Source of the DNA: Streptomyces cirratus
Lineage (GTDB): Bacteria > Actinomycetota > Actinomycetes > Streptomycetales > Streptomycetaceae
Length of the DNA: 64,000 nucleotides
Assembly (NCBI RefSeq): GCF_014650775.1
Contig: NZ_BMVP01000004.1
Location: 186,001 to 250,000, forward strand
Direction of reading: 5' to 3'
Shown: piece by piece, positions 1-8,024 of the stretch
Position numbering within the stretch: the first letter of the stretch is position 1
Layout of the letters: each line of letters starts with the position of its first letter
Notes under the pieces: model-generated
Seen by the model: only the letters and a program-made list of their open reading frames with translations
Database searches by the model: none
Told to the model about the DNA's origin: nothing
Made by a program: the position numbers and the translations under genes

Positions 1-227
1 GCCGGGGCGCCGAAGATCCGCAGTTCACCGGCCGAGGGCCGGGTCAGGCGGGTCGCCATGCTCAGCAGCGTGCTCTTGCCCGCGCCGTTGGGGCCCACGA
101 GGGCGCAGACGCGGCCGGCGGGGATCCGGAACGAGCAGTCGCGCAGCGCCCACCCCCGGCGGTACTTCTTCCCGAGCCCGTGCGCTTCGAGCGCCCACCG
201 GGTGCCGGCGGGGCCGGGAACGGTCAT
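1..227 (-). CDS. ABC transporter ATP-binding protein (N-terminal part, cut by window start)
   Basis: The first 75 residues of an ABC-type ATPase are visible; the gene runs off the left edge of the window. The Walker A motif GPNGAGKST lies at about residues 45-53, after a strand that begins with the usual recognition-helper region (EAHGLGKKYRRGWALRDCSF). Such ATPases power import or export by a membrane partner, which would lie further left and is not visible. The ATG at 227 has a purine-rich stretch (GGGGGAG) just upstream. A 38-bp palindrome lies 20 bp upstream and probably controls it. The substrate cannot be told. Confidence 0.85.
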   Translation of the reverse strand, partial: MTVPGPAGTRWALEAHGLGKKYRRGWALRDCSFRIPAGRVCALVGPNGAGKSTLLSMATRLTRPSAGELRIFGAP

Positions 228-246
228 CTCCCCCACACCTCTCCCC

Positions 247-284
247 CTCCATGATTCCATTAAATGATTAATGGAATCATGGAG
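247..284. promoter_or_regulatory. AT-rich 38-bp palindromic operator upstream of the ABC ATPase
   Basis: Two perfect 17-bp arms (CTCCATGATTCCATTAA and its reverse complement) flank a 4-bp centre ATGA. The inner 30 bp are strongly AT-rich in otherwise about 72% GC DNA. It sits 20 bp upstream of the ATPase start and downstream of the chaplin terminator. Such a site fits an operator or overlapping promoter for a dimeric repressor; GntR proteins of the YtrA type commonly sit beside ABC ATPases, but no regulator is visible here. That assignment is inference. Confidence 0.7.
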
Positions 285-319
285 TGCGGCAGGGGGCCTG
301 TCAACCGGCTCCCGTGCAG

Positions 320-361
320 CGGGCCCGCCACCCGTCGCCGAAGCGGCCGGTGACGGGCCCG
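320..361 (-). terminator. Terminator of the chaplin gene
   Basis: A 19-bp stem (320-338 with 343-361) with two mismatches and one wobble closes on the loop TTCG as read on the minus strand, a very stable tetraloop. It starts 22 bp downstream of the chaplin stop codon. No T-tract is needed in Streptomyces terminators. Confidence 0.65.
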
Positions 362-382
362 TGGGTCACGGCCTGCCGATGG

Positions 383-622
383 TCAGTCGTTGACGCAGAC
401 GGTGCCGCCCGCCGGGTTCAGCGCGCCGATGATGCTGACCGAGTTACCGCAGATGTTGATCGGGATGTGGATCGGAATCTGGACCACGTTGCCGGAGAGC
501 ACTCCCGGCGAACCGACGGCGACGCCCTCCGCATGGGCGTCGGCCGAAGCCGCCGAGGCTCCGCCGACCACGAGGGCACCGGCTGCCAGAGCCATCGCGA
601 CACTCTTCAGAACACGCGACAC
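383..622 (-). CDS. Short chaplin, secreted hydrophobic surface protein
   Basis: This 79-residue protein has a Sec signal peptide (MSRVLKSV followed by an Ala/Val-rich core, cut near residue 30 after ADAHA) and one chaplin domain. The domain shows the family pattern: GNVVQIPIHIPINICGNSV, then IIGALNP, then a second Cys near the C-terminus (TVCVND). Chaplins assemble into amyloid-like films on aerial hyphae and spores; single-domain chaplins are the short, secreted class, and the Cys pair forms a disulfide. The start is GTG at 622 with AAGGAG upstream. It is monocistronic, with a terminator at 320-361. Its presence supports a sporulating, mycelial actinomycete. Confidence 0.93.
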   Translation of the reverse strand: MSRVLKSVAMALAAGALVVGGASAASADAHAEGVAVGSPGVLSGNVVQIPIHIPINICGNSVSIIGALNPAGGTVCVND

Positions 623-876
623 GAGGTGTCTCCTTCAAATGCATCCAGCGACCCGCGAGGTGCGCGTCGCACGGCCCGGTTCAGGTCCGCACTCCTTCAT
701 TCGTCTGCGACCGGCCCCCGGCTTTACCTCTGGAGCCGCTTTCCCGCGAAGGGATGAGCCCGACCGGCGCAGCCTCGGACACGCGTCCGGATCCCCCGCC
801 ACGGATGGCGGTGTGCGCCACAGCGGCCCCGACGGCTGTGTGGCCGTACGCCATGGGCGCCGCCCGGCGCCGCGCC

Positions 877-882
877 TACTGT
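877..882 (+). promoter_or_regulatory. -10 box (TACTGT) for a probably leaderless mRNA
   Basis: TACTGT matches TANNNT and ends 8 bp before the ATG at 891. There is no Shine-Dalgarno sequence in between, so transcription should begin at or next to the start codon. Confidence 0.45.
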
Positions 883-890
883 GTGCAGCC

Positions 891-1664
891 ATGACGAGCA
901 CACATCCCACCTCCCCCGCCGCGGATCTGAGCGGGCGGGTGGCCCTGGTGACCGGGGCCGGCAGCGGCATCGGGCGGGCCTGCGCCCTCGCCCTGGCCGC
1001 GGCCGGCGCGACCGTACACGTCGTGGACGTCGCCGAGGAGGCCGCGAAGAGCGTCGCGGCGTCGGTCGGCGGCCGGGCGCACGCCGTGGACCTGGCGGAC
1101 GCGGCGGCGATCGGCGCCCTGCCCCGCCAAGTGGACGTCCTGGTCAACAGTGCGGGGCTCCAGCACGTCGCCCCGATCACCGAGTTCGCCCCGGAGCGCT
1201 TCGCCCTCATCCAGCAGGTCATGGTGACGGCGCCGTTCCTGCTGCTGCGCCACGTACTGCCGCACATGTACGCGGGCGGCTGGGGCCGGGTGGTCAACAT
1301 CTCCAGCGTGCACGGGCTGCGGGCGAGCGCCTACAAATCGGCCTACGTCGCCGCGAAGCACGCCCTGGAGGGGTTGAGCAAGGTGGCCGCGCTGGAGGGC
1401 GCCGCGTACGGCGTCACCAGCAACTGCGTGAGCCCCGGCTATGTCCGCACCCCCCTGGTGGAGGGGCAGATCCAGGACCAGGCACTGGCCCACGGGGTCA
1501 GCGCCGAGGACGTACTGAGCGAGGTGCTGCTCGCGCGGTCCCCGGTCAAGCGGCTCATCGAGCCGGAAGAGGTGGCGTCGGCGGCGCTCATGCTGTGCGG
1601 ACCGCACTCGGGCTCCATCACCGGGACCTCATTGGTCATCGACGGCGGGTGGACGGCGCGCTGA
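891..1664 (+). CDS. 3-hydroxybutyrate dehydrogenase, SDR family
   Basis: A 257-residue classical short-chain dehydrogenase. It has the NAD-binding TGAGSGIG at residues 21-28, NSAG near 86, catalytic Ser139, and YxxxK with Tyr152 and Lys156. The segment GLQHVAPITEF and the C-terminal end IDGGWTAR are typical of D-3-hydroxybutyrate dehydrogenases, which interconvert 3-hydroxybutyrate and acetoacetate with NAD. Length matches that family (255-260). An in-frame extension back to 390 exists but overlaps the chaplin gene antisense; I chose ATG 891 because the SDR fold begins there and a -10 box ends 8 bp upstream. It stands alone. Substrate is inferred from similarity only. Confidence 0.85.
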   Translation: MTSTHPTSPAADLSGRVALVTGAGSGIGRACALALAAAGATVHVVDVAEEAAKSVAASVGGRAHAVDLADAAAIGALPRQVDVLVNSAGLQHVAPITEFAPERFALIQQVMVTAPFLLLRHVLPHMYAGGWGRVVNISSVHGLRASAYKSAYVAAKHALEGLSKVAALEGAAYGVTSNCVSPGYVRTPLVEGQIQDQALAHGVSAEDVLSEVLLARSPVKRLIEPEEVASAALMLCGPHSGSITGTSLVIDGGWTAR

Positions 1665-1674
1665 CGCGCCGTCC
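1651..1674 (+). terminator. Stem-loop overlapping the dehydrogenase stop codon
   Basis: Perfect 10-bp arms (1651-1660 and 1665-1674, GGACGGCGCG) enclose the loop CTGA, so the TGA stop codon itself lies in the loop. It probably terminates transcription directly at the end of the gene. Confidence 0.5.
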
Positions 1675-1745
1675 GGGCTGCTGCCGGGCGTTGCGCCCGC
1701 GCACGCCTGCTCGCTGGACTTGGGCCCACCGTCGACAGTGACGCG

Positions 1746-2068
1746 GTGTTCGGCACTCCGTACCCGTTCTCCGACGCTGACCGGCGCTGGAGCGAGGCGG
1801 ATCCGAGCGCGCACACGGCGGCGCGGTCCGGCATGGGCAGCGCCCCGTACCCGGCGACGGCGCCGGCAGCCCCGCCGACCCCGGGTTCCGGGTCGAGTCC
1901 GCGACCCACCACGCGAAGGACGCGCTCGGGCACCCGTGCCACTACGCCGACCACGGGAACGGATCCGGCTGGGGCGACAGCTGCCACGGTGGCCACGAGT
2001 ACGGCTGCCGGGCGCGGGACCTCGTCGGCTGCGTACCGCTCCTGGAGGCGGCGTTGGCCACCGGCTGA
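1746..2068 (+). pseudogene. Decayed, frameshifted coding remnant of unknown origin
   Basis: No intact gene fills the 480 bp between the dehydrogenase and hypE. A GTG-started frame at 1746 looks coding (GTPYPFSDADRRWSEADPS) for about 30-40 codons. A different frame, open from 1781 to the TGA at 2066, then shows nearly all G/C third positions and a His/Cys-rich peptide ending VGCVPLLEAALATG, but it has no start codon of its own. The simplest reading is one gene broken by a frameshift near 1800-1870. I do not recognise the family. The alternative is ordinary noncoding GC-rich sequence. Confidence 0.35.
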
Positions 2069-2096
2069 GCCTCCCGTCCGCCGGACCGCGCTGTAT

Positions 2097-2141
2097 CCGC
2101 CGTACGGGCGACCCGCGTTCCCGGGGCCGCCCGTACGGCGG
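2097..2141. terminator. Terminator at the 3' end of the hydrogenase operon
   Basis: Perfect 14-bp arms (2097-2110 and 2128-2141, CCGCCGTACGGGCG) are separated by 17 bp. The structure begins 7 bp past the hypE stop codon and ends the 15-gene minus-strand operon. It can also stop transcription coming from the left. Confidence 0.7.
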
Positions 2142-2147
2142 TCCGGC

Positions 2148-3248
2148 TCAGCAGATGCGCGGCAGCTGTTCGCCGATCGGCAGGTCCACCACTCGGGTGC
2201 CGCCGAGGCCCGTACGGGCGACGACAAGGCCCGGGTGGCTCTCCACCGCCTCGCCGATCACCGCCGCGCGGCGGCCCATGGGGTGGGCGCGCATCGCCTC
2301 CAGCACGGCGTCGGCGTGCTCCCGCGGCACGAACGCGACGAGCTTGCCCTCGTTGGCCACGTACAAGGGGTCGAGGCCGAGGATCGCGCAGGCGTTGGCG
2401 ACCGCGTCGGGGACCGGGACCGCGCCCTCACGGATGACGACGCCCGTGCCCGAGGCGGCAGCGATCTCGTTCAGGGCGGCCGCCATACCGCCGCGGGTGG
2501 GGTCCCGCAGGACGTGGAGGTCCGGGGTGACCGCGAGCATGGCGTCCACGAGGCCACCGAGCGGAGCGCAGTCGCTCTCGACGTCCACCGCGAACTCAAG
2601 GCCCTCGCGCACGCTCATGATGGCCACGCCGTGCAGTCCGATCTCACCGCTGACGATCACGACGTCGCCGGGGACCACCCGCTGCGGGCGCAGATCGACG
2701 CCGTCCGGGATCAGTCCGATTCCGGCCGTGTTGACGTAGATGCCGTCGCCGTGCCCGGCCTCGACCACCTTCGTGTCGCCGGTCGCCACCTCCACACCGG
2801 CCGCGCGCGCCGCGTCGCCGAGGGCCCGGGCCACCCCGGCCACCACCGACATCTCGACGCCCTCTTCGAGGATGAAGCCGCACGACAGGTAGGCGGCGCG
2901 GGCTCCGCTCATCGCCAGGTCGTTCACGGTGCCGTTGACGGCGAGGTCGCCGATGCTGCCGCCGGGGAAGAACAGCGGCCGCACCACGTAGGAGTCGGTG
3001 GAGAAGGCGAGCCTGGCGCCGCCCAGCGAGAGCGCGGCCGAGTCGCCGAGCTGGGCCAGCGCCTCGCCTCCGTAGGCGGGCGCGAAGAGGTGCTGGACCA
3101 GTTCGGCGGAGAGCGCCCCGCCGCCGCCGTGGCCCATCACCACGCGGGGGCGGTCCCGCAGCGGGGCCGGGCAGGTCCAGCCGGTGACGTCCAGTGCGGT
3201 CGCCGACTGCGCCGGCAGCCCGGTCCCGGACAGTGTGCTGTCGGGCAT
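2148..3248 (-). CDS. hypE: HypE, hydrogenase maturation carbamoyl dehydratase
   Basis: A 366-residue HypE/PurM-like protein and the last gene of the hydrogenase operon. HypE takes the carbamoyl group from HypF onto its C-terminal Cys and dehydrates it with ATP to a thiocyanate, the source of the Fe-bound CN ligands. The protein ends PRIC, so the essential terminal Cys is present. N-terminal GHGGGG, then FSTDSYVV and the GDLAVNGTVNDLAM segment are the conserved ATP-site regions of the family. I chose ATG 3248, 7 bp after the hypD stop; the frame stays open upstream but only inside hypD. Confidence 0.96.
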   Translation of the reverse strand: MPDSTLSGTGLPAQSATALDVTGWTCPAPLRDRPRVVMGHGGGGALSAELVQHLFAPAYGGEALAQLGDSAALSLGGARLAFSTDSYVVRPLFFPGGSIGDLAVNGTVNDLAMSGARAAYLSCGFILEEGVEMSVVAGVARALGDAARAAGVEVATGDTKVVEAGHGDGIYVNTAGIGLIPDGVDLRPQRVVPGDVVIVSGEIGLHGVAIMSVREGLEFAVDVESDCAPLGGLVDAMLAVTPDLHVLRDPTRGGMAAALNEIAAASGTGVVIREGAVPVPDAVANACAILGLDPLYVANEGKLVAFVPREHADAVLEAMRAHPMGRRAAVIGEAVESHPGLVVARTGLGGTRVVDLPIGEQLPRIC

Positions 3249-3255
3249 CGTGGTG

Positions 3256-4425
3256 TCAGGCAACGGGGCTCGCCTCCAGCGGTGCGGTGCTCTCGTGCGG
3301 GGTCGCCGGTGCGGGGGGCGCCGTACGGGCCGGGGTGAGTTCGAGGCGCCGGTAGAGGTAGTACGCGGCGCAGGCGCCCTCGCTGGAGACCATGGTGGCC
3401 CCCAGCGGGGTGCGCGGCGTACAGGTGGTGCCGAAGGCCTCGCACTGGTGCGGCTTGATGAGGCCCTGGAGGACCTCGCCGCTGCGGCACTCGGCCGGCT
3501 CGCGGGTGGTGATGCCGGTGACCGCGAAGCGGTGCTCGGCGTCGAACTCCCGGTAGCGCTCGGACAGCCGCCAGCCGCTGTCGGGGATGACGCCGATGCC
3601 GCGCCAGGCCCGGTCGGTGACCTCGAAGACGTCCTCCAGCATGGCCAGTGCGGCCGGGTTGCCCTCCGGGCGCACGGCACGCGCGTAGGCGTTGTCCACG
3701 GTGTGCTCGCCGCGTTCCAGCTGCCGGACGGCGCGGCGTACGCCTTCCAGGATGTCCAGCGGCTCGAAGCCGGTGACCACGATCGGCACCCGGTGGCGGG
3801 CGGCCAGTTCGGGGTACTCGCCCATGCCCATCACGCTGCACACGTGCCCGGCGGCGAGGAAGCCCTGCACCCGGCAGCTCGGCGAACGCATGATCGCCTC
3901 GATCGCCGGGGGCACCCGGACATGGGAGACCAGCAGGCTGAAATTGGGGATGCCGAGCCGCTTCGCCTGGTACACCGTCATCGCGTTCGGCGGCGCGGTG
4001 GTCTCGAAGCCGATGCCGAAGAAGACGACCTCGCGTCCCGGGTTCCGGCGTGCGACTTTCAGGGCGTCGAGCGGGGAGTAGACGACCCGTACGTCACCCC
4101 CCTCGCTGCGGACCTGGAACAGGTCCCGGCCCGTCCCGGGCACGCGGAGCATGTCACCGAAGGAGCAGAAGATCACGTCGGGGCGGGAGGCGATCTCCAG
4201 CGCCTTGTCGATGACCTCCAGGGGCGTGACGCACACCGGACAGCCCGGGCCGTGGATCAACTCCACTTGTTCGGGCAGGAGCTGGTCGATGCCGTGCCGG
4301 ATGATGGTGTGGGTCTGACCGCCGCAGACCTCCATCAGCGCCCACGGCCGGGTAACCGTGGCGTGGATGTCGTCCAGGAGCCTGCGGGCGAGGTCGGGGT
4401 CCTGGAACTCTTCGATGTACTTCAC
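3256..4425 (-). CDS. hypD: HypD, Fe(CN)2CO assembly scaffold
   Basis: A 389-residue HypD. With HypC it builds the Fe(CN)2CO unit; HypD carries a [4Fe-4S] cluster and redox-active Cys pairs. All family signatures are seen: [10 protein letters not shown] near residue 30, [11 protein letters not shown] near 60, [21 protein letters not shown], and the C-terminal Cys-rich region ([27 protein letters not shown]). The start is GTG 4425 with AGGAGG upstream, and the GTGA overlaps the hypC stop, so the two genes are translationally coupled, as expected for partners. Length is slightly above the usual 370 because of a Pro/Ala-rich tail. Confidence 0.96.
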   Translation of the reverse strand: MKYIEEFQDPDLARRLLDDIHATVTRPWALMEVCGGQTHTIIRHGIDQLLPEQVELIHGPGCPVCVTPLEVIDKALEIASRPDVIFCSFGDMLRVPGTGRDLFQVRSEGGDVRVVYSPLDALKVARRNPGREVVFFGIGFETTAPPNAMTVYQAKRLGIPNFSLLVSHVRVPPAIEAIMRSPSCRVQGFLAAGHVCSVMGMGEYPELAARHRVPIVVTGFEPLDILEGVRRAVRQLERGEHTVDNAYARAVRPEGNPAALAMLEDVFEVTDRAWRGIGVIPDSGWRLSERYREFDAEHRFAVTGITTREPAECRSGEVLQGLIKPHQCEAFGTTCTPRTPLGATMVSSEGACAAYYLYRRLELTPARTAPPAPATPHESTAPLEASPVA

Positions 4426-4790
4426 TTCCGCGCCTCCTGCGCTACGTGCCCTGCGGCCGGGCCCTCGGTCCGGCCCTCGGCCCCGTCCTGGATGTCCGCC
4501 TCGAAGGGCCAGGGGGCTCCGCCCGCCTGCGCCGCCTGCTCCCAGGGGTCGCCGAACTCCTCCTGGAGCATGCCGAGCTCGCTGAACAGCTCCAGCGTCT
4601 GGCGGGCGGATTCCTCGTCCAGGCGCTGGAGGGCGAAGCCGACGTGGACGATGGCGTACTCGCCCACCTGGAGGTCCGGCAGGTACTCCAGGCACACCTC
4701 CTTGACGACGCCGCCGAAGTCGACGGTGGCCATGCGGGTGCCGTTCTCCTCCGCGATCTCAAGCACTCTGCCGGGTACCGCCAGACACAT
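4422..4790 (-). CDS. hypC: HypC, hydrogenase maturation chaperone with long C-terminal tail
   Basis: A 122-residue HypC/HupF-family chaperone. It begins MCLAVPG, with the essential Cys2 that holds the Fe(CN)2CO unit with HypD, followed by the OB-like core ([29 protein letters not shown], of which the last part is diagnostic). The usual family length is 75-95; here about 40 extra residues, acidic and Gly/Ala-rich, extend the C-terminus. ATG 4790 has GAGGAG upstream and lies 32 bp inside the 3' end of hypF. The stop overlaps the hypD start. Confidence 0.94.
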   Translation of the reverse strand: MCLAVPGRVLEIAEENGTRMATVDFGGVVKEVCLEYLPDLQVGEYAIVHVGFALQRLDEESARQTLELFSELGMLQEEFGDPWEQAAQAGGAPWPFEADIQDGAEGRTEGPAAGHVAQEARK

Positions 4791-7149
4791 GGGCTTCTCC
4801 TCGCTGTGGGTGTTCCGTGGTGGTGCCGCGGGCCGCGGCCACCATGAGCTGGCCGAGCGCGAGTCCCCCGTCGCCCGGCGGGACCAGACCGTGGCGCAGT
4901 ACGGTGAAGCCCTCCGCACGCAGCCCGGCGGCGCAGGCCGAGGACAGCAGGGCGTTGCCGAAGACCCCGCCGCTGAGGGCGACGGTGTCCAGGCCGTGGC
5001 GTTCGCGCGCCGCCGTGCAGACGGCGGTGACCAGGGAAGCGACCGATGTGTGGAAGCGGGCCGCGATCAGCGGCGGTTCGGCGCCCGCCCGCAGGTCGGC
5101 CACGACGGCCCGCAGTACGGGGGCCGGGTCGGCGGTCAGAGGGCCGTCCGCGCCGGCGGGCCGCGCCGGCGTCAGCGTGAAGGCGTATCCGGGTTCCGCC
5201 CCGGTGGCGTTCAGCGCCGCGGCCTCCAGCTCGATCGCGGCCTGGGCCTCGTAGCCCGCGTGGTGGCGGATGCCCGCCAGTGAGGAGACGGCGTCGAAGA
5301 GCCGGCCCATGCTGGAGGTGGGGGCGCAGTTCAGGTTGCGACTCAACTGGACGGCCAGCAGCCGTAGTTCGTCTGCGGGACAGGTTGCGACGCACGGCAG
5401 GTCGCTGCTCCAGTCGATGCCCGCCGCGCGCAGGTGGGAGAGCGCCATGCGGTAGGGGCGCCGTACGGCGGCGTCCCCGCCGGGCAGGGGCACGTAGGCC
5501 AGGTGCGCGAAGCGGGTGTATCCGGTGTAGTCGGCGAGGAGGAACTCGCCGCCCCACACGGCGCCGTCGTCGCCGTAGCCGGTGCCGTCGAACGCCACGC
5601 CGATGACCTGCCGGCTTCCGGTCAGGCCGTGTTCGGCCATCGCGGAGGCGATGTGCGCGTGGTGGTGCTGGACGCGGAGCAGCGGCCGGGAACCGGCGTT
5701 GCGGGCCGCCCATCGTCCGGAGCGGTAGCCGGGGTGCCGGTCGGCGGCGAGCAGGCCGGGGGTGACCCCGGTGATGGACCCCAGCTGGCCGGCCGCGCGC
5801 TCGAAGGCGTACTGCGTGGCGAGGTCGTCCATGTCCCCGATGTGGGCGGACGGCCAGGCCCGGCGCCCCTCACCGAGACAGAAGGTGTTCTTGAGGTCTC
5901 CCCCGACGGCCAGCGTCGCCGGGACCGGCACGGGGAGGGTGAGGGGCAGCGGCGCGTAGCCGCGGGAGCGCCGCAGGACGAGCAGTTCACCGTCGCAGAC
6001 GCGGACCACGGAGTCGTCGCAGGGCACGTGGATGGGGCGGTCGTGCGTGAGCCAGGCGTCGGCCAGCCCGGCCAGCCGCTCCAGGGCCTCGGCGTCGTCG
6101 GTGACGATCGGTTCGCCCGAAAGGTTACCGCTGGTCAGGACGAGCACGCCGGGTCCGGGAGGGTCGCCGGGCAGGCCGAACAGCAGGTGGTGCACGGGCG
6201 TGTAAGGGAGCATCACGCCGAGGTCGGGGCTGCCCGGGGCGACGCTTTCGGCGACCACCGGGCCGCCCGCCGCTCCGGGGCGGCGGCGCAGCAGCACGAT
6301 GGGGCGGACGCCTCCGGTGAGCAGGGCGCGTTCCTCGGGGCCGGCCGCGACGAGGTCCGCGACGTCGGCGAGGTCGCGGACCATGAGGGCGAACGGCTTG
6401 TCGCCGCGGGCCTTGCGGCGGCGCAGGGTGGCCACGGCTTCCTCGTTGGAGGCGTCGCAGGCCAGGTGGTAGCCGCCGAGGCCCTTGACCGCGAGGACCG
6501 CGCCCGCGGCCAGGAGCCGGCGGGCCGCGGCCACCGGGTCGGTCTCCGCCACCTCCCGCGGCGGTGTCCCGGCCAGCAGCCGCAGCCGGGGTCCGCAGGC
6601 GGGGCAGGCGACGGGCTGGGCGTGGAAGCGGCGGTCGGCGGGGTCGGCGTACTCGCGGGCGCAGTCCGGGCACATCGGGAAGGGCGCCATGGTGGTGTGG
6701 GCGCGGTCGTACGGCAGTCCGGTGACGATGGTGAAGCGGGGGCCGCAGTGGGTGCAGGTGATGAACGGGTGGCGGTGGCGGCGGTCGGCGGGGTCGGCCA
6801 GCTCGGCGAGGCAGTCGGCGCAGGTGGCGACGTCCGGGGAGACCAGGGTACGGGCGGGGCCGCCGCTCCGGGAGGCGATGATGGTGAAGCCCGCGCCGCC
6901 CGCCAGGGCTACCTCGCAGTGGTCGACGGCGTCGATGAGCGCGAGGGGCGGGGCGTCGCTCGCGAGCCGGTCGCAGAACTCGGTGACCGCCGCCCGGGCG
7001 CCTTCGACCTCCGCGACCACTCCCTCCGGGGTGTTCGTGACGTGGCCGGCCAGTCCGAGCGCGGTGGCGCGGCCGTAGACGTACGGGCGGAAGCCGACGC
7101 CCTGGACCACGCCCCGTACCGTGACCCGGCGGCGTTCGACGGCCTCCAT
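4759..7149 (-). CDS. hypF: HypF, carbamoyltransferase for CN-ligand synthesis
   Basis: A 796-residue HypF, full length. It turns carbamoyl phosphate into carbamoyl-AMP and moves the carbamoyl group to HypE. Domains in order: acylphosphatase (about 8-95, VQGVGFRP), a zinc-finger pair with four CxxC motifs (CADC, CTHC, CPDC, CPAC, about 109-188), a YrdC-like ATP-binding domain (about 205-390) and a Kae1-like transferase domain with HHHAHIASAMAEH near 495. The start ATG 7149 shares one base with the hypB stop codon (TGATG), so the genes are coupled. Confidence 0.97.
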   Translation of the reverse strand: MEAVERRRVTVRGVVQGVGFRPYVYGRATALGLAGHVTNTPEGVVAEVEGARAAVTEFCDRLASDAPPLALIDAVDHCEVALAGGAGFTIIASRSGGPARTLVSPDVATCADCLAELADPADRRHRHPFITCTHCGPRFTIVTGLPYDRAHTTMAPFPMCPDCAREYADPADRRFHAQPVACPACGPRLRLLAGTPPREVAETDPVAAARRLLAAGAVLAVKGLGGYHLACDASNEEAVATLRRRKARGDKPFALMVRDLADVADLVAAGPEERALLTGGVRPIVLLRRRPGAAGGPVVAESVAPGSPDLGVMLPYTPVHHLLFGLPGDPPGPGVLVLTSGNLSGEPIVTDDAEALERLAGLADAWLTHDRPIHVPCDDSVVRVCDGELLVLRRSRGYAPLPLTLPVPVPATLAVGGDLKNTFCLGEGRRAWPSAHIGDMDDLATQYAFERAAGQLGSITGVTPGLLAADRHPGYRSGRWAARNAGSRPLLRVQHHHAHIASAMAEHGLTGSRQVIGVAFDGTGYGDDGAVWGGEFLLADYTGYTRFAHLAYVPLPGGDAAVRRPYRMALSHLRAAGIDWSSDLPCVATCPADELRLLAVQLSRNLNCAPTSSMGRLFDAVSSLAGIRHHAGYEAQAAIELEAAALNATGAEPGYAFTLTPARPAGADGPLTADPAPVLRAVVADLRAGAEPPLIAARFHTSVASLVTAVCTAARERHGLDTVALSGGVFGNALLSSACAAGLRAEGFTVLRHGLVPPGDGGLALGQLMVAAARGTTTEHPQRGEAHVSGGTRQSA

Positions 7150-8021
7150 CAGCGGGTCCGTACCACGGGAGGGTGGACGTGGCCGTGGCCGTGGCCGTGG
7201 ACGTGGCCGGCGTCGTGGTCATGGTCGGGCCCGTGGTGGTGGTCGTGCCCGGCGTCGTGGTCATGGTCGGGCCCGTGGTCATGGTCATGGTCGGCGCCGT
7301 GGTCATGGTCGGCGCCGTGGTGGTGGCCGTGGCCTTGGGCGGCCATCACCGGCGTGTGCGCCGGATCGCCGTCGGCGACGGCGAGCGCCCGCCCCAGCAG
7401 GGCGCCGAGGCCCTGACCCGTGCGGGCGGAGGTGAGCACCACCTCCACACCGGGGTTGACCTGCCGGACGTTGGCCCGGAAGGCCCTCTCGTCGAACTCG
7501 ACGGCTTCGGCGATGTCGGTCTTGGTGACCACCACCAGTTGGGCGAGTCCGAAGGCGGTCGGGTACTTGAGCGGCTTGTCCTCGCCCTCGGTGACGGAGG
7601 CCAGGACGACCCGCAGGGATTCCCCGAGGTCGTAGGAGGCCGGGCACACCAGGTTGCCGACGTTTTCCACGAAGAGCAGCCGGGTGCCCTGCGGCAGCCA
7701 CCCCTCCAGGTGCCGGCCCAGCATCGCGGCCTCCAGATGACACAGCCCGTCGGTGAGGACCTGCTTCACCGGGACGCCGGAACGGCCCAGGCGCAGCGCG
7801 TCGTTCTCGGTGGCGAGGTCGGCGGTGAGGGCCGCGACGCTCACTCCGCGCTCGCGGGCGAGGCCGAGCTCGCGCTCCAGCAGGGCCGTCTTCCCGCTGC
7901 CGGGGCTGGAGAGCAGGTTGACGACGGTCGTGCCGCGAGCGGTGAGCCCGGCGCGCAGGGTCTGCGCGGCCGCCTCGTTCTTGGCCAGTACCGCCTGTTG
8001 CAGGTCGACCACTCGGCACAT
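7149..8021 (-). CDS. hypB: HypB, nickel-inserting GTPase with a C-terminal His-rich tail
   Basis: A 290-residue HypB GTPase that delivers nickel to the hydrogenase large subunit with HypA. The P-loop SPGSGKT is at 39-45, the metal-site CHLEA at 93-97 (Cys92/His93 region), ENVGNLVCP at 120-127 and the base-recognition TKTD at 167-170. Residues 231-283 contain 23 histidines in 53 positions, mostly as H-D, H-G and H-A-D units, followed by PPVVRTR. In well-known HypB proteins such a nickel-storage stretch is at the N-terminus; here the N-terminus is short and lacks the CxxCxC nickel site. The stop overlaps hypF. Confidence 0.95.
   Translation of the reverse strand: MCRVVDLQQAVLAKNEAAAQTLRAGLTARGTTVVNLLSSPGSGKTALLERELGLARERGVSVAALTADLATENDALRLGRSGVPVKQVLTDGLCHLEAAMLGRHLEGWLPQGTRLLFVENVGNLVCPASYDLGESLRVVLASVTEGEDKPLKYPTAFGLAQLVVVTKTDIAEAVEFDERAFRANVRQVNPGVEVVLTSARTGQGLGALLGRALAVADGDPAHTPVMAAQGHGHHHGADHDHGADHDHDHGPDHDHDAGHDHHHGPDHDHDAGHVHGHGHGHVHPPVVRTR
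7173..7331. repeat. Degenerate short tandem repeats encoding the HypB His tail
   Basis: On the plus strand this stretch is an imperfect array of GTGGTCATGGTCGG and GTGGCC units, the complement of His-Asp and His-Gly codons. It lies fully inside hypB, so it is a coding minisatellite. Such arrays can change length by slippage, which would lengthen or shorten the metal-binding tail in steps of three bases. Confidence 0.8.
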
Positions 8022-8024
8022 GGT

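Noticed and set aside
7173..7331. Repeat array as a CRISPR or intergenic satellite
   Set aside because: Units are imperfect, have no spacers, and lie in frame inside hypB encoding the His tail.
3184..7416. Long plus-strand open frames across hypE to hypB (up to 699 and 660 codons)
   Set aside because: They are antisense to clearly identified hyp genes; such frames arise in high-GC DNA from the G/C-biased third positions of the real strand.
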